NCBI GenBank assembly: GCA_050247895.1
Contig: JBFWTJ010000062.1
Location: 1 to 15,753, forward strand
From: CAVPEW01 sp050247895
GTDB taxonomy: Bacteria > Actinomycetota > Acidimicrobiia > Acidimicrobiales > VFJN01
Reading direction: 5' to 3'
Length of the DNA stretch: 15,753 nucleotides
The notes below the pieces were generated by a model. The model was not told the origin of the DNA, made no database searches, and was given only the letters and a program-made list of their open reading frames with translations. Made by a program: the position numbers and the translations under genes. This document shows positions 1 to 6,159 of the stretch, one piece after another (the stretch's first letter is position 1; the number at the start of each line of letters is the position of its first letter).

Positions 1-380
1 CCACCCTGCGCACGATGGGCGCGGTGGGCACCGTGCAGCGGATCGTCGACGTCCTGCCGGTGGAGCTCCAGCAGCAGGCCCGGGTGCAGCTGGCCGACAC
101 GCTGCGCGGCATCGTGGTGCAGCAGCTCGTGCCCGGCGTCGAGGGAGGGATGGTCCTGGCCGCCGAGGTCCTGGTCGCGACCCCTGCGGTGCGGTCCGCG
201 ATCCGCGACGGCGACCCGGCGGCCCTGGAGAAGGCGATCCTGGGCGGCACCGGTGCGGGCATGCGGACGATGGACCAGGCCCTGGCCTCGCTGGTCCAGC
301 AGCGACGGGTGCGGGCGTCGGAGGCCCTGGCCCGGGCGGTGGACCCGACCGAGCTCCGCTACCTGCTCGGCCAGGAGTGA
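1..380 (+). CDS. pilT: Type IV pilus retraction ATPase PilT, C-terminal part (5' end outside window)
   Basis: This is the last 125 codons of a PilT/PilB/GspE-family secretion ATPase. The reading frame is open from base 3 and stops with TGA at 378-380. The stretch TVQRIVDVLP, then QARVQLADTLRGIVVQQLVP, then VLAAEVLVATPAVRSAIRDG and TMDQALASLV matches, in order, the C-terminal helical domain of PilT proteins. Family members form cytoplasmic hexamers that hydrolyse ATP to depolymerise the pilus. The Walker A and B motifs lie upstream of the window, so they cannot be checked. One oddity is the start of the visible part: it reads TLRTMGAVGTV, where most relatives have TLHTN followed by small residues. 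The conserved His and Asn are therefore replaced. The prepilin peptidase gene follows 70 nt later, which supports a pilus locus. The family call is firm. The PilT (retraction) rather than PilB (extension) call rests on the tail sequence and is less certain. Confidence 0.85.
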   Translation, partial: TLRTMGAVGTVQRIVDVLPVELQQQARVQLADTLRGIVVQQLVPGVEGGMVLAAEVLVATPAVRSAIRDGDPAALEKAILGGTGAGMRTMDQALASLVQQRRVRASEALARAVDPTELRYLLGQE

Positions 381-403
381 GCCCGGCCCGCCGCGGGGTC
401 GCT

Positions 404-417
404 CCGGCCATGGCCGG
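404..417. repeat. 14-bp perfect palindrome in the pilT-pilD gap
   Basis: CCGGCCATGGCCGG reads the same on both strands and sits 20 bp before the pilD -10-like box. It could be an operator half, a transcript hairpin at the end of pilT, or chance in GC-rich DNA. No T tract follows, so it is not a standard terminator. Confidence 0.35.
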
Positions 418-436
418 TCCCGCCGGGCCCGTTGCC

Positions 437-442
437 TAGGGT
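437..442 (+). promoter_or_regulatory. Candidate -10 box of a leaderless pilD promoter
   Basis: TAGGGT fits the actinobacterial TANNNT -10 pattern and ends 8 nt before the pilD GTG at 451. A transcript starting 7-8 nt downstream would begin at or next to the start codon, so pilD could be leaderless. No convincing -35 hexamer is visible, which is common in this group. No Shine-Dalgarno sequence lies before the GTG, in agreement with leaderless translation. Confidence 0.5.
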
Positions 443-450
443 CGGGCGCC

Positions 451-1221
451 GTGATCGTGGCCGTGACCGTGCTGTGCGCCCTCGCGGCGGTCCCGGTCGG
501 CTCCTTCCTCAACGTCGTGGTCGACCGCGTGCCCGACCGTGCCCCGCTGCGGGGCCGGCGCGACGGCGAGCCGTGCCCGCCCCGTGAGCGGTGGGGCGTG
601 CCCTTCCAGCCCTGGCTGGCCCGCTGGGGTCGTGCCCCGGGGGGCGGCGCGCTGCCGGCCCGCTGGTTGTGGGTCGAGCTGGCCACGGTGGCGACCTGGG
701 CCGTGCTGGCCGTCCGCTACGGGGACTCGCTCGTGGTCCTGCCCCTGCTGGTGCTGGCCGCGGCGCTGGTGGCGGTGTCGGTGGTCGACCTGCAGCTCCT
801 GCGCATCCCCGACCGGATCACCTTCCCCGCGCTGGGCCTGTCGCTGGTGGCCGTGGCGGTCGTGTCGGCGGCCCGGGGCGAGGGCGGCGCGCTGGGCGCG
901 GCGCTGTTCGGCATGGTCGCCTACTTCGTGCTGCTGCTCCTGCCCCACCTCGTCTACCCGAAGGGCATGGGCTTCGGCGACGTGAAGCTGGCCCTGCTCA
1001 TGGGCCTGCACCTGGGGTGGCTGGCCTGGGCGCCCGGCGACGCGGTCGCGGGACCGCTGCGCGTCGTGCTGGTGGCGCTGGTGGCCGGTTGCGTCCTGGG
1101 CACGGTCTTCGGGCTGGCCGTGCAGGTCGTGACCCGGCACCGGGGGGCGTTCCCCTTCGGGCCGGCGCTGGCGCTGGGTTGCCTGATCGTGGTGCTCTGG
1201 GCCGACCGGCTCCGGGTCTGA
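451..1221 (+). CDS. pilD: Prepilin peptidase / type IV leader peptidase (A24 family)
   Basis: This is a 256-residue polytopic membrane protease that cleaves the leader of type IV prepilins at the cytoplasmic face. In many relatives it also N-methylates the new N terminus. It opens with a hydrophobic helix ending in GSFLNVVVDRVP, the usual start of the N-terminal domain. The two catalytic aspartates are visible: D113 in VVDLQLLRIPD, and D177 in GMGFGDVKLA, the GxGD motif. About six further hydrophobic segments fill the chain. The zinc-binding cysteine pairs of classical PilD are missing. Only one Cys (in GEPCPP) remains in the region of residues 45-75, while the PxxxWLxxxGR frame is kept. I chose GTG 451 because the homology begins there and TAGGGT lies 8 nt upstream. 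An upstream in-frame extension to 253 would overlap pilT in another frame and looks like shadow sequence. pilT precedes it and aroC follows. Confidence 0.9.
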   Translation: MIVAVTVLCALAAVPVGSFLNVVVDRVPDRAPLRGRRDGEPCPPRERWGVPFQPWLARWGRAPGGGALPARWLWVELATVATWAVLAVRYGDSLVVLPLLVLAAALVAVSVVDLQLLRIPDRITFPALGLSLVAVAVVSAARGEGGALGAALFGMVAYFVLLLLPHLVYPKGMGFGDVKLALLMGLHLGWLAWAPGDAVAGPLRVVLVALVAGCVLGTVFGLAVQVVTRHRGAFPFGPALALGCLIVVLWADRLRV

Positions 1222-1243
1222 GCGGGTCGGGGGCCCCGTTGCG

Positions 1244-1259
1244 CCACCGGGCCCGGTGG
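1244..1259. repeat. 16-bp perfect palindrome upstream of aroC
   Basis: CCACCGGGCCCGGTGG is a perfect inverted repeat centred about 31 bp before the aroC start codon. If aroC is transcribed leaderlessly from that codon, the palindrome lies on the -35 region. It could be an operator or a weak hairpin closing the pilD transcript. About one such palindrome is expected by chance in a window of this size and GC content, so the position is its only support. Confidence 0.35.
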
Positions 1260-1269
1260 GTCCGGCCGG

Positions 1270-1275
1270 TACGGT
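1270..1275 (+). promoter_or_regulatory. Candidate -10 box of a leaderless aroC promoter
   Basis: TACGGT matches TANNNT and is separated by exactly 7 nt (GGGGCCG) from the ATG of aroC at 1283. That puts the expected transcription start on the A of the start codon. This would be the promoter of the aro operon. No Shine-Dalgarno sequence precedes the ATG beyond the GGGG run, and no clear -35 box is seen. Confidence 0.55.
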
Positions 1276-1282
1276 GGGGCCG

Positions 1283-2464
1283 ATGTTGCGCTTCCTGACA
1301 GCGGGCGAATCCCACGGCCCGGCCCTCGTGGTGGTGGTCGAGGGCCTGCCCGCGGGCCTGCCGGTGTCGGTGGAGGACGTCCAGGCCGAGCTGGCCCGCC
1401 GCCGGCTCGGCTACGGGCGGGGTCCGCGGATGCGCTTCGAGGCCGACGAGGTCACCCTGGTCGGCGGCGTCCGCCACGGGCGGACACTGGGCTCGCCGGT
1501 GGCGGTCGAGGTGAAGAACTCGGAGTGGGAGCGCGACCCGTCGAAGTGGCAGGTCGAGATGTCGCCCCGGGCCGAGGACGGGCCGACCCGCAAGCCCCTG
1601 ACCCAGCCCCGGCCGGGCCACGCCGACCTGGCCGGCATGCAGAAGTACGGGCTGACCGACGCCCGGGACGTCCTCGAGCGGGCCTCGGCCCGGGAGACCG
1701 CGGCGCGGGTGGCGGCCGGCGCGCTGGCCAAGCTGCTGCTGGCCGAGCTGGACGTGTCGATCGTCAGCCACGTGATCCAGATCGGCGCGGCCCGGGCCAA
1801 GGCCGGCCCGCACCCGCGCCACGAGGACCTGGCCCGCATCGACGCCTCGCCGGTGCGCTGCGCCGACGCCGCGGCCGAGGAGGCCATGGTCGAGGCCATC
1901 AAGGCCGCGGCCCGCGACGGCGACAGCCTGGGCGGGGTGGTCGAGGTGCTGGCCCACGGCGTGCCGGTCGGGTTGGGCAGCCACGTCCACTGGGACCGCA
2001 AGCTCGACGCCCTCCTGGCCGGCGCGCTGATGTCGATCCAGGCGGTGAAGGGCGTCGAGGTCGGCGACGGCTTCGAGGTGGCCGGCCTGCCCGGCAGCAG
2101 GGCGCACGACCCGATCGCCTGGGACGCCGAGGCCGGTGCCTACCGGCGCGAGTCGGCCCGGGCCGGGGGGATCGAGGGCGGCATCTCCACCGGCGAGGTG
2201 GTGGTGGCCCGGGCCGCCATGAAGCCGCTGGCCACCCTCAACCGCCCGACGCTCAAGACCGTGGACACGGTGACCAAGGAGGAGACCGTGTCGTTCAAGG
2301 AGCGCACCGACGTCACCGCGGTGCCCGCCATGGGCGTGGTGGCCGAGACGATGGTGGCGCTGGTGCTCGCCGGCGAGGCGCTGCGCAAGTTCGGGGGCGA
2401 CTCGGTGGCCGAGACCGTCCGCAACCGCGATGCCTACCTCGACGCCGTCCGGGCCGCCACGTGA
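1283..2464 (+). CDS. aroC: Chorismate synthase
   Basis: This 393-residue enzyme converts 5-enolpyruvylshikimate-3-phosphate to chorismate, the last common step of aromatic biosynthesis, using reduced FMN in the cytoplasm. Signature motifs are all present: GESHGPAL at residues 8-15 with the catalytic His11, RRRLGYGRGPRM at 39-50, and RPGHADLAGMQKYG from 110. These are followed by DARDVLERASARETAARVAAG. The late conserved parts GGIEGGISTGEVVVARAAMKP and TDVTAVPAMGVVAETMVALVLA are also intact. Length is normal for the bacterial short form. I placed the start at ATG 1283, since translation from there gives the family-typical MLRFLTAGESHG. A GTG nine codons upstream is in frame but lies ahead of the -10 box. 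Its stop overlaps the aroK start by 4 bp (GTGA), so translational coupling is likely. Confidence 0.97.
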   Translation: MLRFLTAGESHGPALVVVVEGLPAGLPVSVEDVQAELARRRLGYGRGPRMRFEADEVTLVGGVRHGRTLGSPVAVEVKNSEWERDPSKWQVEMSPRAEDGPTRKPLTQPRPGHADLAGMQKYGLTDARDVLERASARETAARVAAGALAKLLLAELDVSIVSHVIQIGAARAKAGPHPRHEDLARIDASPVRCADAAAEEAMVEAIKAAARDGDSLGGVVEVLAHGVPVGLGSHVHWDRKLDALLAGALMSIQAVKGVEVGDGFEVAGLPGSRAHDPIAWDAEAGAYRRESARAGGIEGGISTGEVVVARAAMKPLATLNRPTLKTVDTVTKEETVSFKERTDVTAVPAMGVVAETMVALVLAGEALRKFGGDSVAETVRNRDAYLDAVRAAT

Positions 2465-3006
2465 GCGCCGGGCCGGTCGTGCTGGTGGGGTTGATGGGCT
2501 CGGGCAAGACGACCCTGGGCGCCCGGCTCGCGGCGCGGCTGGACCGCCCCTTCGTCGACGCCGACGAGGAGGTCGTGGAGCGGGCCGGGCGGACGATCGC
2601 CGAGCTGTTCGCGGCCGAGGGCGAGGACGCCTTCCGGTCCCTGGAGTCCGCGGTGCTGTGCGACCTCCTGGGCGACGGTCCCCGGGTGGTGGCCACCGGG
2701 GGCGGCGTGGTGGTCCGGTCCGAGAACCGAGCCCGGTTGCGCGACCCCGGGGTGACGGTGGTGTGGCTCGACGGCTCGCCGGGGTTCCTGGCCAGCCGGG
2801 TCGGGCCCGACGACGGCCGGCCGCTCCTGGGGGGCGGGGACGCCCGGGCGGTGCTCGAGCGCCTGGCCCGGGAGCGGGGCGCCTGGTACGCCGAGGTGGC
2901 CGACCTGACCGTCGACGTCGACCCGTCGGGGAGCTCGGGTCCGCCCGGTGCGCTGGTGGACGACCTGGTCGACCGGGTCCGGGCCCACGAGGCGGCGCGG
3001 TCGTGA
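2461..3006 (+). CDS. aroK: Shikimate kinase
   Basis: This 181-residue NMP-kinase-fold enzyme phosphorylates shikimate to shikimate-3-phosphate with ATP. The Walker A loop is GLMGSGKT at residues 10-17. The shikimate-binding Asp is D35 in FVDADEEVV, followed by R59 in FRSLE. The glycine triad is ATGGGVV (G80-G82), and the LID arginine is R120 in GRPLL. The tail after residue 150 is variable and Gly/Asp-rich. The GTG start at 2461 overlaps the aroC stop (GTGA) and gives MSAGPVVLVGLMGSGKTT, the expected distance to the P-loop. The aroB start overlaps its stop in the same way. A mid-operon position between aroC and aroB is the usual actinobacterial arrangement. Confidence 0.96.
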   Translation: MSAGPVVLVGLMGSGKTTLGARLAARLDRPFVDADEEVVERAGRTIAELFAAEGEDAFRSLESAVLCDLLGDGPRVVATGGGVVVRSENRARLRDPGVTVVWLDGSPGFLASRVGPDDGRPLLGGGDARAVLERLARERGAWYAEVADLTVDVDPSGSSGPPGALVDDLVDRVRAHEAARS

Positions 3007-4016
3007 TCCGGGTCGAGGTCCCGGTCCCGGCCGGTTCCTACGAGGTGGTCGTGGGCGCCGGCGCCCGCCGGGAGCTGGCCCGCCTGCTGCCGGGGTCGGC
3101 CCGGCGGGTCGCGGTGGTGACCCAGGCCGGGATCGACCTGCCGATCGAGCTCGACCGGGACCACCAGTGGTTCGCCCTGCCCCCCGGCGAGGAGGCCAAG
3201 TCGCTGGCCGTGGTGGAGGACCTGTGCCGGCGGTGGGCCCGCTGGGGCCTGAACCGGACCGACGTGGTCGTCGGCGTGGGCGGCGGGGTGGTCACCGACG
3301 TGGCCGGCTTCGCCGCGGCCGTCTACCACCGGGGCCTGGCCGCGCTGCACGTGCCGACCACCCTGCTGGGCATGGTCGACGCCGCCATCGGGGGCAAGAC
3401 CGGGGTGAACCTGCCCGAGGGCAAGAACCTGGTCGGGGCCTTCTGGCAGCCGGTGGGCGTGATCTGCGACCTGGACGCCCTCGACACCCTGCCCGAGCGC
3501 GAGCTGCGCTCGGGGCGGGGGGAGCTGGCCAAGTACCACTTCCTCACCGACGAGGACCTCGACGCCCTGCCGCTCGACGAGCGCATCGCGGCGGCGGTGC
3601 GCCTCAAGGCCGAGGTGGTGGCGGCCGACGAGCGCGAGGGCACCGACAACCCGCGGGGCCGGGCCGTCCTCAACTACGGCCACACCTTGGCCCACGCGGT
3701 GGAGATCGCCGGGCACCACGCCTGGCGGCACGGCGAGGCGGTCGCCGTCGGCCTGGTCTACGCGGCCGAGCTGGCCCACCGGCTCGGCCGGATCGACGCG
3801 TCCCGGGTGGCCGCCCACCGGGCCGTGGTGGCCGGCTACGGCCTGGGCGCGACCCTGGACCCCGGCCTCGACGACGACGAGCTCGTCGCGCTGATGGCCC
3901 GGGACAAGAAGGCGCTCGACGGGTTGACCTTCGTCCTGGACGGCCCCGACGGGGTCGAGGTGGTGGCCGGCGTGGACGAGGGCCTGGCCCGGGAGACCCT
4001 GGCGGCGCTGCGATGA
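3003..4016 (+). CDS. aroB: 3-Dehydroquinate synthase
   Basis: This 337-residue NAD- and metal-dependent enzyme cyclises DAHP to 3-dehydroquinate, the second step of the shikimate pathway. The NAD-binding core VGVGGGVVTDVAGF is at about residues 90-103. The substrate region VPTTLLGMVDAAIGGKTGVNLPEGKN follows at about 117-142. The metal ligands can be placed at E174 (GRGELAKYHF), H227 (NYGHTLAH) and H243 (WRHGEAVAVG). The N-terminal strand VEVPVPAGSYEVVVGAGA is standard, and length is close to the family norm. The start is GTG 3003, overlapping the aroK stop by 4 bp. The end overlaps aroQ by ATGA. Nothing in the active site looks damaged. Confidence 0.96.
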   Translation: MIRVEVPVPAGSYEVVVGAGARRELARLLPGSARRVAVVTQAGIDLPIELDRDHQWFALPPGEEAKSLAVVEDLCRRWARWGLNRTDVVVGVGGGVVTDVAGFAAAVYHRGLAALHVPTTLLGMVDAAIGGKTGVNLPEGKNLVGAFWQPVGVICDLDALDTLPERELRSGRGELAKYHFLTDEDLDALPLDERIAAAVRLKAEVVAADEREGTDNPRGRAVLNYGHTLAHAVEIAGHHAWRHGEAVAVGLVYAAELAHRLGRIDASRVAAHRAVVAGYGLGATLDPGLDDDELVALMARDKKALDGLTFVLDGPDGVEVVAGVDEGLARETLAALR

Positions 4017-4483
4017 CCGAGACGGAGGCGTCCGGGGGCCGGGGCCCGGGCCGGACGGTGCTGCTGCTGTCGGGCCCGAACCTGAACCTGCTGGGCGAGC
4101 GCGAGCCCGAGGTCTACGGCACCGCCACGCTCGACGACCACGTCGCCGCGGCGACCGCGGTGGCCGCGGTGCACGGCCTAGCCGTCGAGCACGTGCAGTC
4201 CAACCACGAGGGCGACCTGGTCGACGCCGTCCACGGGGCCCGCGGCCGGTGCGCGGCGGTGGTGGTCAACGCCGGCGCGCTGACCCACTACGCCTGGTCG
4301 CTCCACGACGCCCTGGCCGCCTTCGAAGGTCCGGTGGTGGAGCTGCACCTGTCCAACCCGGACCGTCGGGAGGCCTGGCGCCACACCTCGGTGGTCACGC
4401 CGGTGGCCGACGGGATCGTCGCGGGCTTCGGCGGCCACGGCTACGAGCTGGCCATGGCCGCGGTGGTCCGCCTCCTGGCCTGA
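4013..4483 (+). CDS. aroQ: 3-Dehydroquinate dehydratase, type II
   Basis: This 156-residue small flavodoxin-like enzyme normally forms dodecamers and dehydrates 3-dehydroquinate to 3-dehydroshikimate. The motif LLLSGPNLNLLGEREPEVYG carries the catalytic Arg30 and Tyr35. QSNHEGDLVD, VVNAGALTHYAWSLHDAL and the ELHLSNPDRREAWRHTS stretch with catalytic His112 complete the active site. An extra N-terminal tail of about 14 residues, rich in Gly and Glu, precedes the first strand. The ATG at 4013 overlaps the aroB stop (ATGA). The type I (AroD) alternative is excluded by fold and size. The M24 peptidase gene begins 2 nt after its stop. Confidence 0.96.
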   Translation: MTETEASGGRGPGRTVLLLSGPNLNLLGEREPEVYGTATLDDHVAAATAVAAVHGLAVEHVQSNHEGDLVDAVHGARGRCAAVVVNAGALTHYAWSLHDALAAFEGPVVELHLSNPDRREAWRHTSVVTPVADGIVAGFGGHGYELAMAAVVRLLA

Positions 4484-4485
4484 CG

Positions 4486-5592
4486 ATGGCCGTGCTCGAC
4501 CTCCCCGGCATGGACGTGGCCGGTCGGATCCCCCGCCTGCGGGCGGGCCTGGACGGGGCCGGCTGCGACGCGCTGGTGGTCACCCACCTGACCAACGTCC
4601 GCTACCTGACCGGCTTCACCGGTTCGGCCGCGCTGCTGGTGGTCGCCGCGCACGAGGCGGTGCTGGTCACCGACGGCCGCTACGAGGAGCAGGCCGCGAC
4701 CCAGCTCGCGGCGTCGGGGGCGCCGGCCCGGCTCGCGGTGGGCCGCACGGCCGCGGCGCAGGGCGAGGAGGTGCAGGCTGCGCTCGACGGGTCGCGGCGC
4801 CCGGGCCTGGAGGCCGACCACGTGACCTGGGCCGACCAGCGGCGGTGGGCGGAGCGCCTCGGGGACCGGGAGCTGGTCCCGGCCCAGGGCCCGGTCGAGG
4901 CGCTGCGCGCCGTCAAGGACGAGGGGGAGGTGGCCCGGGTCGAGGCCGCGTGCGCCATCGCCGACGAGGCCCTGGCCGCGGTCCGCGCCGAGCTGGTCGA
5001 CGGGCCGACCGAACGGGAGCTGGCCCGGCGGCTGGAGGCCGAGATGCGCCGGCGCGGCGCCGACGACCTGTCGTTCCCCACCATCGTGGCCTCGGGCCCC
5101 AACGGATCGCGGCCCCACCACGAGCCCACGGACCGCCCGATCGGGCCGGGGGAGCTGGTCACGATCGACTTCGGCGCGCTGGTCGACGGGTACCACTCGG
5201 ACATGACCCGGACCCTGGCCGTGGGCGGCCGGGCCGCGCTGGGGGCGGACCTCCTGCGGGTGCTGGAGGTCGTCACCGAGGCCCAGGCCGCGGGGGTGGC
5301 TGCGGTGCGGGCCGGCGTGGACGCCAGCGAGGTCGACCGGGCCTGCCGGGAGGTGATCGCGGCGGCCGGCTGGGCCGACGCGTTCGTCCACGGCACGGGC
5401 CACGGGGTGGGCCTGGACATCCACGAGGCGCCACGGGTCTCGGCGAACCCCGGTGATACGCTCGCCGCCGGCCACCTGGTCACCGTCGAACCCGGTGTGT
5501 ACCTCCCGGGCGTCGGCGGGGTCCGCGTCGAGGACACCGTGGTGGTCACCCCGGGCGGCTGCCGCCCCCTGACGCGAGCCCCGAAGGACTGA
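4486..5592 (+). CDS. Xaa-Pro aminopeptidase / M24-family metallopeptidase
   Basis: This 368-residue protein has a creatinase-type N-terminal domain (about 1-140) and a pita-bread M24 catalytic domain. It would release an N-terminal residue preceding proline, using two metal ions. All five ligands are visible: D228 (TIDFG), D239 (YHSDMTRT), H306 (HGTGHGVGLDIHE), E335 (VTVEPGVY) and E349 (GVRVEDT). The N-terminal NVRYLTGFTGSAALL is typical. The ATG at 4486 follows the aroQ stop by 2 nt, and the next gene (efp) starts 3 nt after its stop. A proline-specific peptidase next to EF-P, which relieves polyproline stalling, is a common bacterial pairing. PepP and PepQ cannot be separated on sequence alone, so I give no symbol. 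Confidence 0.92.
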   Translation: MAVLDLPGMDVAGRIPRLRAGLDGAGCDALVVTHLTNVRYLTGFTGSAALLVVAAHEAVLVTDGRYEEQAATQLAASGAPARLAVGRTAAAQGEEVQAALDGSRRPGLEADHVTWADQRRWAERLGDRELVPAQGPVEALRAVKDEGEVARVEAACAIADEALAAVRAELVDGPTERELARRLEAEMRRRGADDLSFPTIVASGPNGSRPHHEPTDRPIGPGELVTIDFGALVDGYHSDMTRTLAVGGRAALGADLLRVLEVVTEAQAAGVAAVRAGVDASEVDRACREVIAAAGWADAFVHGTGHGVGLDIHEAPRVSANPGDTLAAGHLVTVEPGVYLPGVGGVRVEDTVVVTPGGCRPLTRAPKD

Positions 5593-5595
5593 AGC

Positions 5596-6159
5596 ATGCC
5601 CACCGTGTCGACCAACGACCTCAAGAGGGGGATGACCCTCGCCCTGTCCGAGGGCCTCTTCCAGGTCGTCGACTTCCAGCACGTGAAGCCGGGCAAGGGT
5701 GGGGCCTTCGTGCGCACGACGTTGCGCAACGCCCGCTCCGGAGCCCAGCTCGACCGCACCTTCCGGGCCGACGAGAAGCTCGAGCAGGCGGTGATCGAGA
5801 AGAAGGAGATGCAGTACCTCTACCGGGACGGGGAGGACTACGTCTTCATGGACAGCGAGACCTACGAGCAGCTCCAGGTCGGCCCGTCCTCGCTGGGCGA
5901 CTCGGCCAGCTACGTCGTGGACGGCTCCACGGTGGTCCTGCAGATGTACGGCGACGAGATCGTCGGCACCGACCTGCCCGCGGCGGTGGAGCTGTCGGTC
6001 AGCGCGACCGAGCCGGGCGTCCAGGGCGACCGCGTGTCGGGCGCCCGCAAGCCCGCGACCCTCGAGACCGGCCTGGTGGTGCAGGTGCCCCTGTTCGTCA
6101 ACGAGGGCGACCGGATCAGGGTCGACACGCGCTCGGGCGAGTACATCACCCGGGCGTGA
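5596..6159 (+). CDS. efp: Translation elongation factor P
   Basis: This 187-residue three-domain, tRNA-shaped factor binds between the ribosomal P and E sites and restores peptide-bond formation at polyproline stretches. The KOW-like N domain runs from STNDLKRGMTLALSEGLFQVV. Its loop reads HVKPGKGGAFVRT, with Lys34 at the tip. The central OB domain contains EKKEMQYLYRDGEDYVFMD. The C-terminal OB domain ends in DTRSGEYITRA, close to the family signature. No modification enzyme gene (epmA, epmB, earP) is present in the window. Actinobacterial EF-Ps with a PGKGP loop are known to work with unmodified lysine, and PGKGG here is close to that. The ATG at 5596 is only 3 nt after the upstream stop. 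The nusB GTG overlaps its stop by 4 bp. Confidence 0.97.
   Translation: MPTVSTNDLKRGMTLALSEGLFQVVDFQHVKPGKGGAFVRTTLRNARSGAQLDRTFRADEKLEQAVIEKKEMQYLYRDGEDYVFMDSETYEQLQVGPSSLGDSASYVVDGSTVVLQMYGDEIVGTDLPAAVELSVSATEPGVQGDRVSGARKPATLETGLVVQVPLFVNEGDRIRVDTRSGEYITRA

Noticed and set aside
253..450. N-terminal extension of the prepilin peptidase to 253
   Set aside because: It overlaps pilT in another frame, is Arg/Pro/Trp-rich shadow sequence, and precedes the normal GSFLN start region without homology.
1244..1259. Palindrome after pilD as a terminator
   Set aside because: No T tract follows and the next gene's -10 box is 10 bp away. Kept only as a palindrome.
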